A stretch of 64,000 nt of DNA, taken from NCBI RefSeq assembly GCF_007785815.1, contig NZ_VNIM01000004.1, positions 1-64,000 on the forward strand, written 5' to 3'. The stretch comes from Alterirhizorhabdus solaris. Its GTDB lineage: Bacteria > Pseudomonadota > Alphaproteobacteria > Sphingomonadales > Sphingomonadaceae. A model generated the notes under the pieces. The model saw only the letters and a list, made by a program, of their open reading frames with translations. It did not search any database and was not told the DNA's origin. Below, piece by piece: positions 42,952 to 50,907 of the stretch (within the stretch, counting starts at the first letter, position 1; each line of letters opens with the position of its first letter). A program made the position numbers and the translations under genes.

Positions 42952-43785
42952 ATGACGCCTGCCACGGTCCGCCTGCCCGGTGACGGCGTGATGCTGGAGG
43001 GCGATGCCTATGGCGATCCGGGCGCGCCGCCGGTGTTGTTCTTCCACGGCGGCGGGCAAAGCCGGCGCGCCTGGGCGGGATCGGCCCGGCGCGTCGCCGA
43101 GGCGGGATTCTACGGGATCAGCGTCGATCTGCGCGGTCACGGCGGCAGCGAGTGGGCCGCCGACGGCGACTATCTGCTCGCCGCGTTCGGCCGTGATGTC
43201 GCCGCGCTGATCGATCGCTTTCCCTTGCCCGTCACCCTCGTCGGCGCGTCGCGCGGCGGGCAGGCGGCGATGGTCGGGGCACCGCAGCGACCCGGCGCGG
43301 TGCGGCTGGTGATGCTGGCGGACGTCTCCCCCTTTCTCGACGACAGCGGGGTGGACGCCGTCAGAGCTTTCTTCCGCGCCAGCGACGCCGGCTTCGCATC
43401 GGTCGAGGCCGCCGCCGACGCCCTCCACGTCCACCTCGGCCAGCCCCGCGTCGCCAACCCGGCCGGCCTCGCTAGGGCGATGCGGCGAGTGGACGGGCGC
43501 CTGTTCTGGCACTGGGATCCCCGCACTACCGATCCCGCCTTCCTCCACCCGCCATCGGAAGGCGAGACGTTGCAGGCAGCGGCGCGGGCGTTGCGATGCC
43601 CGGTGGTGCTGGTGCGGGCCGAGCATAGCGAGATCGTATCGGTAAAGAGCGTCGCCCGCTTCGGTGCGCTGACCCCGCAACTCCGCGTCGAGACGGCGGC
43701 CAACGCGGGCCATATGTTCACCGCCGATCGCAACGATGCCTTTGCCGAAACCCTGCTGCGCCATCTCGGCCCTCCGACGCCATGA
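42952..43785 (+). CDS. Alpha/beta hydrolase
   Basis: 277 residues. Oxyanion region VLFFHGGGQSRRAW, nucleophile elbow VGASRGGQAA with Ser (G-x-S-x-G is A-S-R-G-G here), a late acid residue near VRAEHSEIVS and a final His in ANAGHMFTAD. It is in the group of C-C bond hydrolases, lactonases and thioesterases. Being behind a VOC and two hydratases, it may hydrolyse a ring-cleavage or CoA product. Overlaps the next SDR by 4 bases. Confidence 0.85.
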   Translation: MTPATVRLPGDGVMLEGDAYGDPGAPPVLFFHGGGQSRRAWAGSARRVAEAGFYGISVDLRGHGGSEWAADGDYLLAAFGRDVAALIDRFPLPVTLVGASRGGQAAMVGAPQRPGAVRLVMLADVSPFLDDSGVDAVRAFFRASDAGFASVEAAADALHVHLGQPRVANPAGLARAMRRVDGRLFWHWDPRTTDPAFLHPPSEGETLQAAARALRCPVVLVRAEHSEIVSVKSVARFGALTPQLRVETAANAGHMFTADRNDAFAETLLRHLGPPTP

Positions 43786-44525
43786 GCGGCACGGCATTCG
43801 TCGTCGGGGGATCGGGCGGACTGGGACAGGCCGTCTGCCGTGCGCTTGCCGCGGAATGCGATGCGGTCGCGATCGGCTATCGCAGCAACCGCGAGACCGC
43901 CGTCTCGCTCGCCGGGGCGATCGGACCCAAGGCCTATCCGGTCCGCTGCGACCTCGCCGATGCCGATGGCATCGCCGCCGCCTTCGCCGACGCGGCCGAT
44001 CGTTGTGGCCCCCTGAAAACGATCATCTTCGCCGGCGGCGTCGCGATCGCCCAGCCTTTCGTCAGCACGATCGCCGAGCCGTCATGGCGCGAGGTGATCG
44101 AAACCGAACTGATCGGCTTCACGCGTGTGATCGCCGCCGGTTTGCCGCACCTCCGTCAGAACAGCGGCGGCGCGTTCGTCGCGATCACGTCGGTGGCGAA
44201 CTACGCCTATCCCCCCGGCGATGCGCTTTCCTCGGTGCCCAAGGCGGCGATCGAGTCGCTGTGCCGCGCGGTCGCCAAGGAGGAAGGGCGCGCCGGTATT
44301 CGTGCGAATGCGGTCGCGCCCGGCATCATCGATGCCGGGCTCGGCGCGGGCTTCCTCCGCGATCTGTACGATCCGGCGGTGTGGGAAACGCAGCGCCGCC
44401 GGATCGCGCTGCGCCGCTTCGGCACGGCGGAGGAAATCGCGGAGGCCGTTGCCTTCCTCGCCTCCCCCCGCGCCCGCTACATCACCGGCCAGACGCTGAT
44501 CGTCGACGGGGGCTTCAGCCTTTAG
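43782..44525 (+). CDS. SDR-family protein with an altered active site
   Basis: 247 residues. Cofactor motif FVVGGSGGLGQAV and a typical C-terminal YITGQTLIVDGGFSL. But the catalytic Tyr-x3-Lys reads SSVPK (in GDALSSVPKAAIESL), so the Tyr is replaced by Ser, and NNAG is replaced by FAGGV. The classical proton relay is therefore incomplete. It may be an enoyl-reductase-like SDR, a different chemistry, or inactive. Last gene of the operon that starts at 40360. Confidence 0.8.
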   Translation: MSGTAFVVGGSGGLGQAVCRALAAECDAVAIGYRSNRETAVSLAGAIGPKAYPVRCDLADADGIAAAFADAADRCGPLKTIIFAGGVAIAQPFVSTIAEPSWREVIETELIGFTRVIAAGLPHLRQNSGGAFVAITSVANYAYPPGDALSSVPKAAIESLCRAVAKEEGRAGIRANAVAPGIIDAGLGAGFLRDLYDPAVWETQRRRIALRRFGTAEEIAEAVAFLASPRARYITGQTLIVDGGFSL

Positions 44526-44537
44526 CCGACCACCGCC

Positions 44538-44675
44538 TCAGCGCACGACGAGGTAATAAAGCAGCATCCCCCACATCGTCACAGTGGCGATCGACACCAT
44601 CATGAGATGCGGACAGAACCAGCGGCCGCGTGGCCGTGATCCTGCCGCTCCCTTGCCGTCGCGCCTCAGTTCCAT
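44538..44675 (-). CDS. Possible 45-residue membrane peptide overlapping the P450 gene end
   Basis: The ATG lies inside the last codons of the P450 gene (CAATGGAACTGA) in another frame, a layout that favours coupled translation. The peptide starts with a basic stretch (ELRRDGKGAAGSRPRGRW) and ends with one good membrane segment, MMVSIATVTMWGMLLYYLVV. No separate ribosome site is visible. Many small membrane proteins look like this, but chance is possible. No function is suggested. Confidence 0.4.
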   Translation of the reverse strand: MELRRDGKGAAGSRPRGRWFCPHLMMVSIATVTMWGMLLYYLVVR

Positions 44676-45886
44676 TGCAGGTGCAAGTCGGAGACGTGAA
44701 GAATGTTGCCGAGGAAGTAGGGCACCCTGAACCCGTCCTTCACGCGGAATTCCGGGATCGCGGCCAGGAACTCCTCCACGGCGATCTGCAATTCCAGCCG
44801 TGCCAGATGCATTCCCAGACATTTGTGGATGCCGCTGCCCAGCGCCATGTGCGGCGCCTTGCGATCGAAGCGAATGTCCTGCGGCTCGGGATAAAACTCC
44901 GGGTCGCGGCTGATGACCGGGCTGGCGAAGGTCACATATTCGCCGGGCATGATCTTCTGGCCGTGTATCTCGATCTCGCGGGTGGCGATGCGGAAGGCAG
45001 TGACGACGGCGAAACCGCGCAGGAACTCCTCCACGGCCAGCACCGTCTGCGACGGATCGGCACGCAGACTGTTCTGCTTTTCAGGGTTCTGCGCGAGGAA
45101 GTTGAAGATGTTGCCGAGCAGCGACGTCACCGTGTCCAGCCCCCCAAGGTAGAGATTGAAGCAGTGGCCGAAGACCTCCATCTCGTTCCACTTGCGACCG
45201 TCCACCTCGAAGTCCAGTACCTTGCTGATATAGTCGTCACGCGGCGACTGGCGACGCGCCTGGATCTCCTCCATCAGGTAATTCTTTACCTTCCGGACGG
45301 CATCGCCGCGCACCTGCCAGTCGTTGGTGTGCAACATCTCCTTTTCCCATTCGAGGAATTCGGGCATCCGCTCCTGTGGCAGACCGAGCAGGTCGAGCAC
45401 GATGTTGACCGGGTACTGTTCCGAAAACTGGCCGATGAAATCGCATTCGCCACGATCCTTGAACTCGTCGATCAGTGTACGCGCGCGATCGCGGATCTGG
45501 TCTTTCAGGGCGAACATCTTCTGTGGCGAGAAATGGGGGTTCAGCGCCTTGCGGTAGTCGGTATGGATCGGCGGATCGATCTCCGTTGGGATCACCAGCC
45601 AGTCCTCACCGATGTTCTGCGCCCATTTTCCCATGCCGTTCTTGGTGAAATTGTCAGGGTCGCGCAGGATCGCCTGCACGTCCTCGGCGCGGCGCAGGAA
45701 CCAGCCGGGCTGATCGCCGGGAAACACATTGGTGGCATAACAGATCGGCGGCAGGGTGGCGTGCATCTCCGGGATGAGCGTTTCCTGTGGATTGTCGTAG
45801 GTGTTCACGCGCGCATACAGCGGCAGCCGCACCACCAGCTCGGCCGGAACATGTGGCGGAATGTCGTTCTGCGCGGCAGTGGCCAT
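44666..45886 (-). CDS. Cytochrome P450 (second of two related P450s)
   Basis: 406 residues. I-helix LGGLDTVTSLLG with the Asp-Thr pair, K-helix EEFLRGF, and haem loop LGSGIHKCLG with Cys near residue 356. The usual Phe seven residues before the Cys is replaced by Leu-Gly (MALGSGIHKC). It is a homologue of the P450 at 15832 with the same length and cysteine position, so two successive or alternative hydroxylations in one pathway are plausible. Starts after CAGGAGATACCC. Its redox partners are not adjacent. Confidence 0.94.
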   Translation of the reverse strand: MATAAQNDIPPHVPAELVVRLPLYARVNTYDNPQETLIPEMHATLPPICYATNVFPGDQPGWFLRRAEDVQAILRDPDNFTKNGMGKWAQNIGEDWLVIPTEIDPPIHTDYRKALNPHFSPQKMFALKDQIRDRARTLIDEFKDRGECDFIGQFSEQYPVNIVLDLLGLPQERMPEFLEWEKEMLHTNDWQVRGDAVRKVKNYLMEEIQARRQSPRDDYISKVLDFEVDGRKWNEMEVFGHCFNLYLGGLDTVTSLLGNIFNFLAQNPEKQNSLRADPSQTVLAVEEFLRGFAVVTAFRIATREIEIHGQKIMPGEYVTFASPVISRDPEFYPEPQDIRFDRKAPHMALGSGIHKCLGMHLARLELQIAVEEFLAAIPEFRVKDGFRVPYFLGNILHVSDLHLQWN

Positions 45887-45943
45887 GGGTATCTCCTGAG
45901 ATCGTCGTTTATAGTCTTCTAGTTCGCATGCATTGCGTGGCAG

Positions 45944-45959
45944 CCTAACCAAAGACAGG
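45944..45959. promoter_or_regulatory. Candidate operator, CCTnnC-N4-GACAGG palindrome (site 13)
   Basis: Reads CCTAACCAAAGACAGG, 58 bases upstream of the second P450 start at 45886 on the minus strand. It is one of the best examples of the motif. Confidence 0.45.
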
Positions 45960-46022
45960 TCGCGCGGCGGCCTGCCCCGTGCGCGCACCGGGACATGCCA
46001 GCCGGATCGGGACGCGACCGCC

Positions 46023-46464
46023 TTAGGCGATCGCCTGTTCGTCACCGACGGCGGCGGCCAGCACCCCCGCCACGTCAACACTCATCTGGCGGGAAATGTC
46101 GGCGGTGTCCCAATATTCGCGCCAGGCGATGATAAGGCCGGTTTCGGCCACCTCGAATACCGCGCAGACCCGAGAGGCGACGCGGCGATCGCCCGCGCGG
46201 AGAATGACGTAATTGGTGCGCTCGGTAAAACACGGAACGGCCGTTCGCGGCGATCGTGTGAATCTCACATCGGCAGTCGTAATAGGTTTGATACTGCGTG
46301 CGGAGGATATTGATGATCGCGTCACGTCCGCGATAGGTCTGCAACATCGGCACGAGTGGCTGGTAATAGGCATCGGGTGAAAAGCAGGCACGCAGGCGCG
46401 CGAAATCCGGCTTGTCGGAAAAGGCGCCGAGAAAATTCAGCACCTGCTTTTGCGGATCGGCCAT
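46023..46464 (-). pseudogene. Limonene-epoxide-hydrolase-like NTF2 protein gene with a +1 frameshift
   Basis: The first half (MADPQKQVLNFLGAFSDKPD to AANGRSVF) and second half (TERTNYVIL to AVGDEQAIA) are in different frames. Removing one A from the plus-strand run AAAA at 46227-46230 joins them perfectly as SVFTERTNYVILRAG and gives 146 residues, close to the 149 of limonene-1,2-epoxide hydrolase. The family landmarks TERxD and GWRDYFD become TERTN and AWREYWD, so both catalytic Asp positions are altered (Asn and Glu); true epoxide hydrolysis is doubtful. As written the gene is broken; a sequencing error is possible. It follows the phosphotransferase gene. Confidence 0.82.
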
Positions 46465-46496
46465 GTCGCTTCCCTGTCTGATCGGTCATCGGGCGT

Positions 46497-47858
46497 TCAG
46501 CGCGTTTTGGGCAGTACCACCGCCATCGCCGCCGCGCCGATCGCGGTCGGCCCGAACATCTGCAACCGCCGCCCCTCGATCGCGGCGAGAAGCCTGATCA
46601 GCGCGGCGTCCTCCGCCGGCCCGGCCGCCAGCACCCGCGCTTCCAGCGCGGCCGGCCAGTCATCGGCGTCCTCACCGAGATAGGCCACCACATCGGCACT
46701 GTCCGCCGCCGACACCACCGCACCATGCCGGTCAATGCGGGAAATCCATTCCGCCAGTTCCGTCGCCTGCACCTTCTGCGCGGCGTCGATCGGTTCGAGC
46801 GGACGGACCCCTGCCAGCGTATCGACCAGCTTGGCGATCAGCGGCGAGTTGCCACCGGGCTGCTCGGGCAGTGGCGGCAGGTCGGGCAAGGCGACGCCGC
46901 TCAGCGCTGAAAGGGCGAGAACGATCGACCGCCTGAGCGCCAGATCGAACTGAAGATACACGGCATGCGGATCACCCGGTTTGGGCGCGCCGACGGTGCC
47001 GGTGAACTGCATCGTCCCCAAAGTCGAGAATTGCAACACGTGGAAGAGGATCGCCTGATGATCCACCGGTTCGCCGCTCGCCTCCTCGTAATATCGCACC
47101 AGCTCGGCCAGCGGCGCACCGAGCGGTTCGTAGCTGTCCCGCATCCCAATCGTGGCGATATCGGTCATCGGATCGCCGATCATGCTGAACTCGAAATCGT
47201 ACAGCCCGGTCATCTTCCCGTCCTCGACGAGGAACTGGCCGGAATCGAACTGAATATAGGTGGCCGCGGTGCGATGCGTCGGCACGTTGCGCCGCAACCA
47301 GCCGATGACGAACTCCAGCAACGGCTCGGGTCGGCTTTTCGTCCGGCGATAATGTGGCAGATACGCTTCCAGCCCCACCAGCGCGATCGCCTCGGCCCCT
47401 TCCGGCCGCTCTACTCCGACCGCCTCGAACGGTGCGGTCGGCAAGGCGTGCATCGCCGCCACCGCCTGCATGAAACTACGCCCGACCGCCGATTTTTCCG
47501 CCCGGTCCAAGCCTGAGAAGTCGCGCGTGCCGCCGATCGCGTCCATCACCGTACACGGCGGATCGGCGCAGAAACCATGCACCTTCGGCACCGGGATGCC
47601 ATGATCGGCCAGAATCCGCTGAATATCCGCCTCGCGCTTCAGTTCGGGGAAGATCGCCACGTCGCCCGATCGGTCGCCCCGCAGGTGCAGATGCAGCGGC
47701 GTACCGTCGGCCCGCTCCACGTCGACGAACCAGGCCGGCCGCCAGCGCACCTGTCGCTCCATCCGCACGATCCGCCCGCCAGCGATCTCCTCCACGAAGC
47801 CGCGCAGCCGGGCGACGGCGGCATCGTCATAATCCGGCGTGCCGGCGGTGTCGCTCAT
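46497..47858 (-). CDS. Phosphotransferase-family protein with degenerate kinase loop
   Basis: 453 residues. The N-terminal lobe (VRWRPAWFVDVERADGTPLHLHLRG) and middle fit the ACAD10/APH-like family. In the catalytic loop the expected H-x-D-x4-N reads IQFDSGQFLV, keeping Asp but not His or Asn, and the DWE motif is DFEFSMIGDP. The C-terminal 100 residues are a helical extension. It may phosphorylate poorly or do something else with the fold. Starts after CTGAGGATATCGAG and lies 10 bases after the upstream NTF2 gene. Confidence 0.82.
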   Translation of the reverse strand: MSDTAGTPDYDDAAVARLRGFVEEIAGGRIVRMERQVRWRPAWFVDVERADGTPLHLHLRGDRSGDVAIFPELKREADIQRILADHGIPVPKVHGFCADPPCTVMDAIGGTRDFSGLDRAEKSAVGRSFMQAVAAMHALPTAPFEAVGVERPEGAEAIALVGLEAYLPHYRRTKSRPEPLLEFVIGWLRRNVPTHRTAATYIQFDSGQFLVEDGKMTGLYDFEFSMIGDPMTDIATIGMRDSYEPLGAPLAELVRYYEEASGEPVDHQAILFHVLQFSTLGTMQFTGTVGAPKPGDPHAVYLQFDLALRRSIVLALSALSGVALPDLPPLPEQPGGNSPLIAKLVDTLAGVRPLEPIDAAQKVQATELAEWISRIDRHGAVVSAADSADVVAYLGEDADDWPAALEARVLAAGPAEDAALIRLLAAIEGRRLQMFGPTAIGAAAMAVVLPKTR

Positions 47859-47868
47859 CTCGATATCC

Positions 47869-48243
47869 TCAGGCGAATGCTTCGGCGGCGGCACGGGTAT
47901 CCATATACTCCCGGCCTTCCACGATTAGGCCGTCGCGGATCGTCAGCAGATTGTGATACCGGTTGCGATAGACGCGGTCGGGAAACGTCATCTCGCTCCG
48001 AGCCTCCACCGCCACGCGATCCCCCTCCGCGGTGAGGCAGGTGATCTCCACCCGCCGTTCCGTCGCGGCGAGCAGACCGCCGCGCACCGATGCGGTGAAG
48101 GCGTCGCGGTCCATGTCGCCGACGCCGAGGATCCACCATTTGACGTCCGGGTGCTGCAACGCCTCGATCGTGTCGCCGTCACCGTCCATCAGCGCCTGCA
48201 TATAGCGACGTACCAGCGCCTTGTTGGCTTCGGTGGCAGTCAT
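47869..48243 (-). CDS. SnoaL-like NTF2-fold protein
   Basis: 124 residues, compact NTF2 fold: ANKALVRRYMQALMDGDGDTIEALQ, then WWILGVGDMDRD and the ending YHNLLTIRDGLIVEGREYMDTRAA. This is the ketosteroid-isomerase-like/SnoaL subgroup. It leads a small operon with the phosphotransferase and the frameshifted NTF2 gene. Function unknown. A start one residue inside is possible; this ATG follows GGGAGCAACCGATC. Confidence 0.83.
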   Translation of the reverse strand: MTATEANKALVRRYMQALMDGDGDTIEALQHPDVKWWILGVGDMDRDAFTASVRGGLLAATERRVEITCLTAEGDRVAVEARSEMTFPDRVYRNRYHNLLTIRDGLIVEGREYMDTRAAAEAFA

Positions 48244-48343
48244 GATCGGTTGCTCCCGTGATCGATCCCGGCGTCTGCGGCGGTAGTACCGTCATCCGCG
48301 CCGCCCGGCCGGCACAGGCGTAGCGGCTCGCCCCCGCCCCGAA

Positions 48344-48359
48344 CCTGTCTCGCGACAGG
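48344..48359. promoter_or_regulatory. Perfect palindrome CCTGTC-N4-GACAGG (site 14)
   Basis: A perfect 6-bp dyad, about 101 bases upstream of the NTF2 gene start at 48243. It is the most symmetric copy, but its wider context (GAACCTGTCTCGCGACAGGC) also resembles dispersed intergenic repeats of sphingomonads, so its role is less sure than its symmetry suggests. Confidence 0.35.
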
Positions 48360-48380
48360 CTCGGGCAGGCGCGGGCAGGC

Positions 48381-49547
48381 TCAGTCGAGCCGGGCCAGCA
48401 TGTCGCGGACGTAGGCGTTGGTCGGCTCGCCGCGTCGCACCCGGTTCGGCCATTCCGGGTCGGCGATCAGCGCGCGGCCGAGTGCGATCATGTCGAACTC
48501 GCCGGCCGCGATGCGGGCGGCGGCATCGTGGAAATTGCGCTCCACCGCCGCACCACCGGTACGGAACGAGGAGAACAGCCCCTCCGACAGCCCGATGCCG
48601 CCGACCGCCACCGTCGGCCTGCCGCTCAGCTTCCGTGCCCAGCCGGCCAACGACAGCGGCGATCCGTCGAACGCGGGTGCGCTGAAGTAGATCGTGCTGG
48701 CATCGATCAGGTCGACACCGGCCTCCGCCAGCGCTCGCATCAGCACGCCCAGCTCGTCCGGCGTCTCGGCGATCCTCGCGTTGAAATCCTGCTGCTTCCA
48801 CTGGCCGAAACGGAACATGATCGGCATGTCCGGTCCGATCGCCGCGCGGATCGCCCGCACCACCTCGACGCCGAACGTGGCGCGCGCGGCCATATCGCCG
48901 CCATAGCGATCGGTGCGGCGGTTGGTCTGCGGCCAGAAGAAGCTGTCGATGAGGTAACCGCTCGCGCCGTGGATCGCGATGCCGTCGAAGCCGACCGCCT
49001 TGGCGTTGGCGGCGCTGCGGGCGAAACCCGCCACCGCATCGGCGATCTCCTCCTCGCGCATCGGCCGGGTCGGCGCGATCACGCGGGCGATGTAGTCGGG
49101 CGTCACCGTCGAATAGCCGTCATCCGGACCCCACAGGCCCGATGGCCGCAGCGATGGCGCGGCCGGTTGTGGCCCCGTTCCCTCGACGCGGAACGCGCCC
49201 TGATGCCAGAGCTGGGGAAAGATGCACCCGCCCTCGGCATGAACCGCCGCCACCACCGCGCGCCATCCGGCCAGCGCCCGCTCGCCGTGGAGCAACGGTA
49301 TATGCGTCGGGGCGCCGCTACCCTCGCCGAGCGAGGCCGCCTGATCGACGCCCACGCCCTCGGTCACGATCAGCCCGGTGCCCCCGGCGACGCGCTTGCG
49401 ATAATAATCGATCACGGCGGCATCCGGCGTGTTGCCGGGCGATGCGCTGCGCGTCATCGGCGCCATCGCCAGCCGGTTCGGCAGCGTCAGCCCACGCAGG
49501 GTGATGGGCTGAAAAAGCGGATCGAGCGCTGGGTCGTGGCTCATCAT
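48381..49547 (-). CDS. NADH:flavin oxidoreductase, Old Yellow Enzyme family
   Basis: 388 residues, FMN TIM barrel: PLFQPITLRGLTLPNRLAMAPMTRS at the start, GASGYLIDSFFWPQTNRRTDRYGG (the classical OYE block) and ALGRALIADPEWPNRVRRGE near the end. The His-Gly pair region (AIHGASGYL) holds the substrate-anchoring His. It reduces the C=C bond of enones or nitro compounds with NAD(P)H. It starts at ATG with a second ATG next to it. It shares an intergenic space with the divergent SDR; site 15 is in the middle. Confidence 0.88.
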   Translation of the reverse strand: MMSHDPALDPLFQPITLRGLTLPNRLAMAPMTRSASPGNTPDAAVIDYYRKRVAGGTGLIVTEGVGVDQAASLGEGSGAPTHIPLLHGERALAGWRAVVAAVHAEGGCIFPQLWHQGAFRVEGTGPQPAAPSLRPSGLWGPDDGYSTVTPDYIARVIAPTRPMREEEIADAVAGFARSAANAKAVGFDGIAIHGASGYLIDSFFWPQTNRRTDRYGGDMAARATFGVEVVRAIRAAIGPDMPIMFRFGQWKQQDFNARIAETPDELGVLMRALAEAGVDLIDASTIYFSAPAFDGSPLSLAGWARKLSGRPTVAVGGIGLSEGLFSSFRTGGAAVERNFHDAAARIAAGEFDMIALGRALIADPEWPNRVRRGEPTNAYVRDMLARLD

Positions 49548-49602
49548 CGGTTACCTGCTCCTTTCGGGTTGCCCGTCCTGACGCGTCGCAGCGGCGATGA
49601 GT

Positions 49603-49618
49603 CCTGTCGCGGGGTAGG
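49603..49618. promoter_or_regulatory. Candidate operator, CCTnnC-N4-GnnAGG palindrome (site 15), midway between divergent genes
   Basis: Reads CCTGTCGCGGGGTAGG. It is 56 bases from the OYE start (49547, minus) and 53 bases from the SDR start (49672, plus), so one site serves both at the usual distance. This is the best positional support for the motif. Confidence 0.48.
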
Positions 49619-49671
49619 TGGCGCGCCGGGCGGGCCGCCGCATCACCGCCATCATCGAGGAGCGGATCGAC

Positions 49672-50481
49672 ATGGACCGGCTGCGGGACAAGATATGCAT
49701 CGTCACCGGCGCCGGCAGCGGCATCGGTCGCGCCAGCGCGCGCCTGTTCGCGGCCGAGGGCGCCACCGTGATCGCGGCCGACATCAGAAGTGAAACCGCA
49801 GAGACGGTCGCACACGAGATCGAGGCCACCGGCGGACGGGCACTGGCGATGACCGTGGATGTCGGAGAAGAAGACCAGCTTGCGCGCATGATCGGTGATA
49901 CCGTCGCCGCGTTCGGCCGCATCGACGTGCTGTTCAACAACGCGCTGTTCGTCGATTTCGACATGGCCGCGCGCGATGCCGATTTCCTTGCCTTCGATCC
50001 GGCGATCTTTCATGCCAACCTGCGCGTGAACGTACTGGGCGCCGTGCTCGCCGCCAAGCTGGCGCTGCCGCACATGCTGGAACGCGGCCGGGGGTCGATC
50101 ATCGCTACCTCGTCGGGCAGTTCGATGGGTGGCGATATCACCGCATACAGCTACGGCTCGTCGAAGGCCGCGCTCAACTGGTTCGTTCAGGCGATCGCCG
50201 CCACCTACGGCAAGCGCGGCATCCGCTCGAACGCGATCCTGCCGGGGCCGGTGCAGACGCCGGCCAAACTCCGGTGGACGACGGCGAAAATGGATGCCGC
50301 CTTCATGGAGGTGCTCAACACCCCCTTCATCGGCGAGCCGGAGGATATCGCCGCGATGGCGCTGTTCCTCGCATCGGATGAAAGCCGCTACGTCAACGGC
50401 ATGCTCTACCCCGTCGATGGCGGGCAGAGCTGCACCGTTCCCTTCATCAGCGTCACCCGCGCGCTTCAGGCGGGCGACTGA
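49672..50481 (+). CDS. SDR-family oxidoreductase
   Basis: 269 residues. TGAGSGIGRAS, FNNALFV, ATSSGSSMG and SYGSSKAALNW give a full classical active site with Tyr-x3-Lys. The end SRYVNGMLYPVDGGQS is typical. The start follows GAGGAGCGGATCGAC; an earlier in-frame codon at 49618 is unlikely because it overlaps site 15. It is operonic with the NTF2 gene downstream (18-base gap). Confidence 0.86.
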   Translation: MDRLRDKICIVTGAGSGIGRASARLFAAEGATVIAADIRSETAETVAHEIEATGGRALAMTVDVGEEDQLARMIGDTVAAFGRIDVLFNNALFVDFDMAARDADFLAFDPAIFHANLRVNVLGAVLAAKLALPHMLERGRGSIIATSSGSSMGGDITAYSYGSSKAALNWFVQAIAATYGKRGIRSNAILPGPVQTPAKLRWTTAKMDAAFMEVLNTPFIGEPEDIAAMALFLASDESRYVNGMLYPVDGGQSCTVPFISVTRALQAGD

Positions 50482-50499
50482 TCGTTCAGAGGAGATAAG

Positions 50500-50907
50500 A
50501 TGGGCAAACAGCAGGAAGACACCATCCGCGCGTTTCAGGACGCGTGGGGCGACGGCACCGACAGTTCCCGCCCGGATGTGGCAAAGATCCTGTCGATGAT
50601 GGCCGAAGACGCCGAGTGGCAGCTGTGGGTGCCGGGCGGTCCAGTCATCCGGGGCAAGGCCGCCCTGCGCGCTGAAATCGAACAGCAGATGACCTATTGC
50701 ACCAACAACAAGTGCAACGAAGTCGCCATCGTCTCGAACGATCGCATGGTGATGCAGGAACGATCGGACACCGCGATCATCAACGGCCGCCCCTGCCCAC
50801 ACCAGATGGTCGCGGTCTATGAGCTGGACGAGGAGGGCCGAATCCTAAAATGGCGGGAGTATCTCGACATGGCAGATCTCAACCGCAAGATGGGCGTAAG
50901 GGCCTGA
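50500..50907 (+). CDS. Limonene-epoxide-hydrolase-like NTF2-fold protein
   Basis: 135 residues. Pattern QERSDTAIINGRPCPHQMVAVYEL, then GRILKWREYLDMADLNRKM. The Arg and Asp of the LEH triad are seen in ERSD, and the third acid is Glu (WREYLD) instead of Asp, the same substitution as in the broken gene at 46023. Relatives add water to epoxides or dehydrate polyketides. It starts after GAGGAGATAAG. Its TGA stop is inside a perfect hairpin shared with the next gene's stop. Confidence 0.82.
   Translation: MGKQQEDTIRAFQDAWGDGTDSSRPDVAKILSMMAEDAEWQLWVPGGPVIRGKAALRAEIEQQMTYCTNNKCNEVAIVSNDRMVMQERSDTAIINGRPCPHQMVAVYELDEEGRILKWREYLDMADLNRKMGVRA

Noticed and set aside
46227-46230. Programmed ribosomal frameshifting in the LEH-like gene
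   Set aside because: Only four As, no downstream stem or stop-codon context typical of programmed sites.
48340-48362. The perfect palindrome at 48344 as sole proof of the motif
   Set aside because: Its context resembles dispersed intergenic repeats common in sphingomonads, so it was kept as a site but given low weight.
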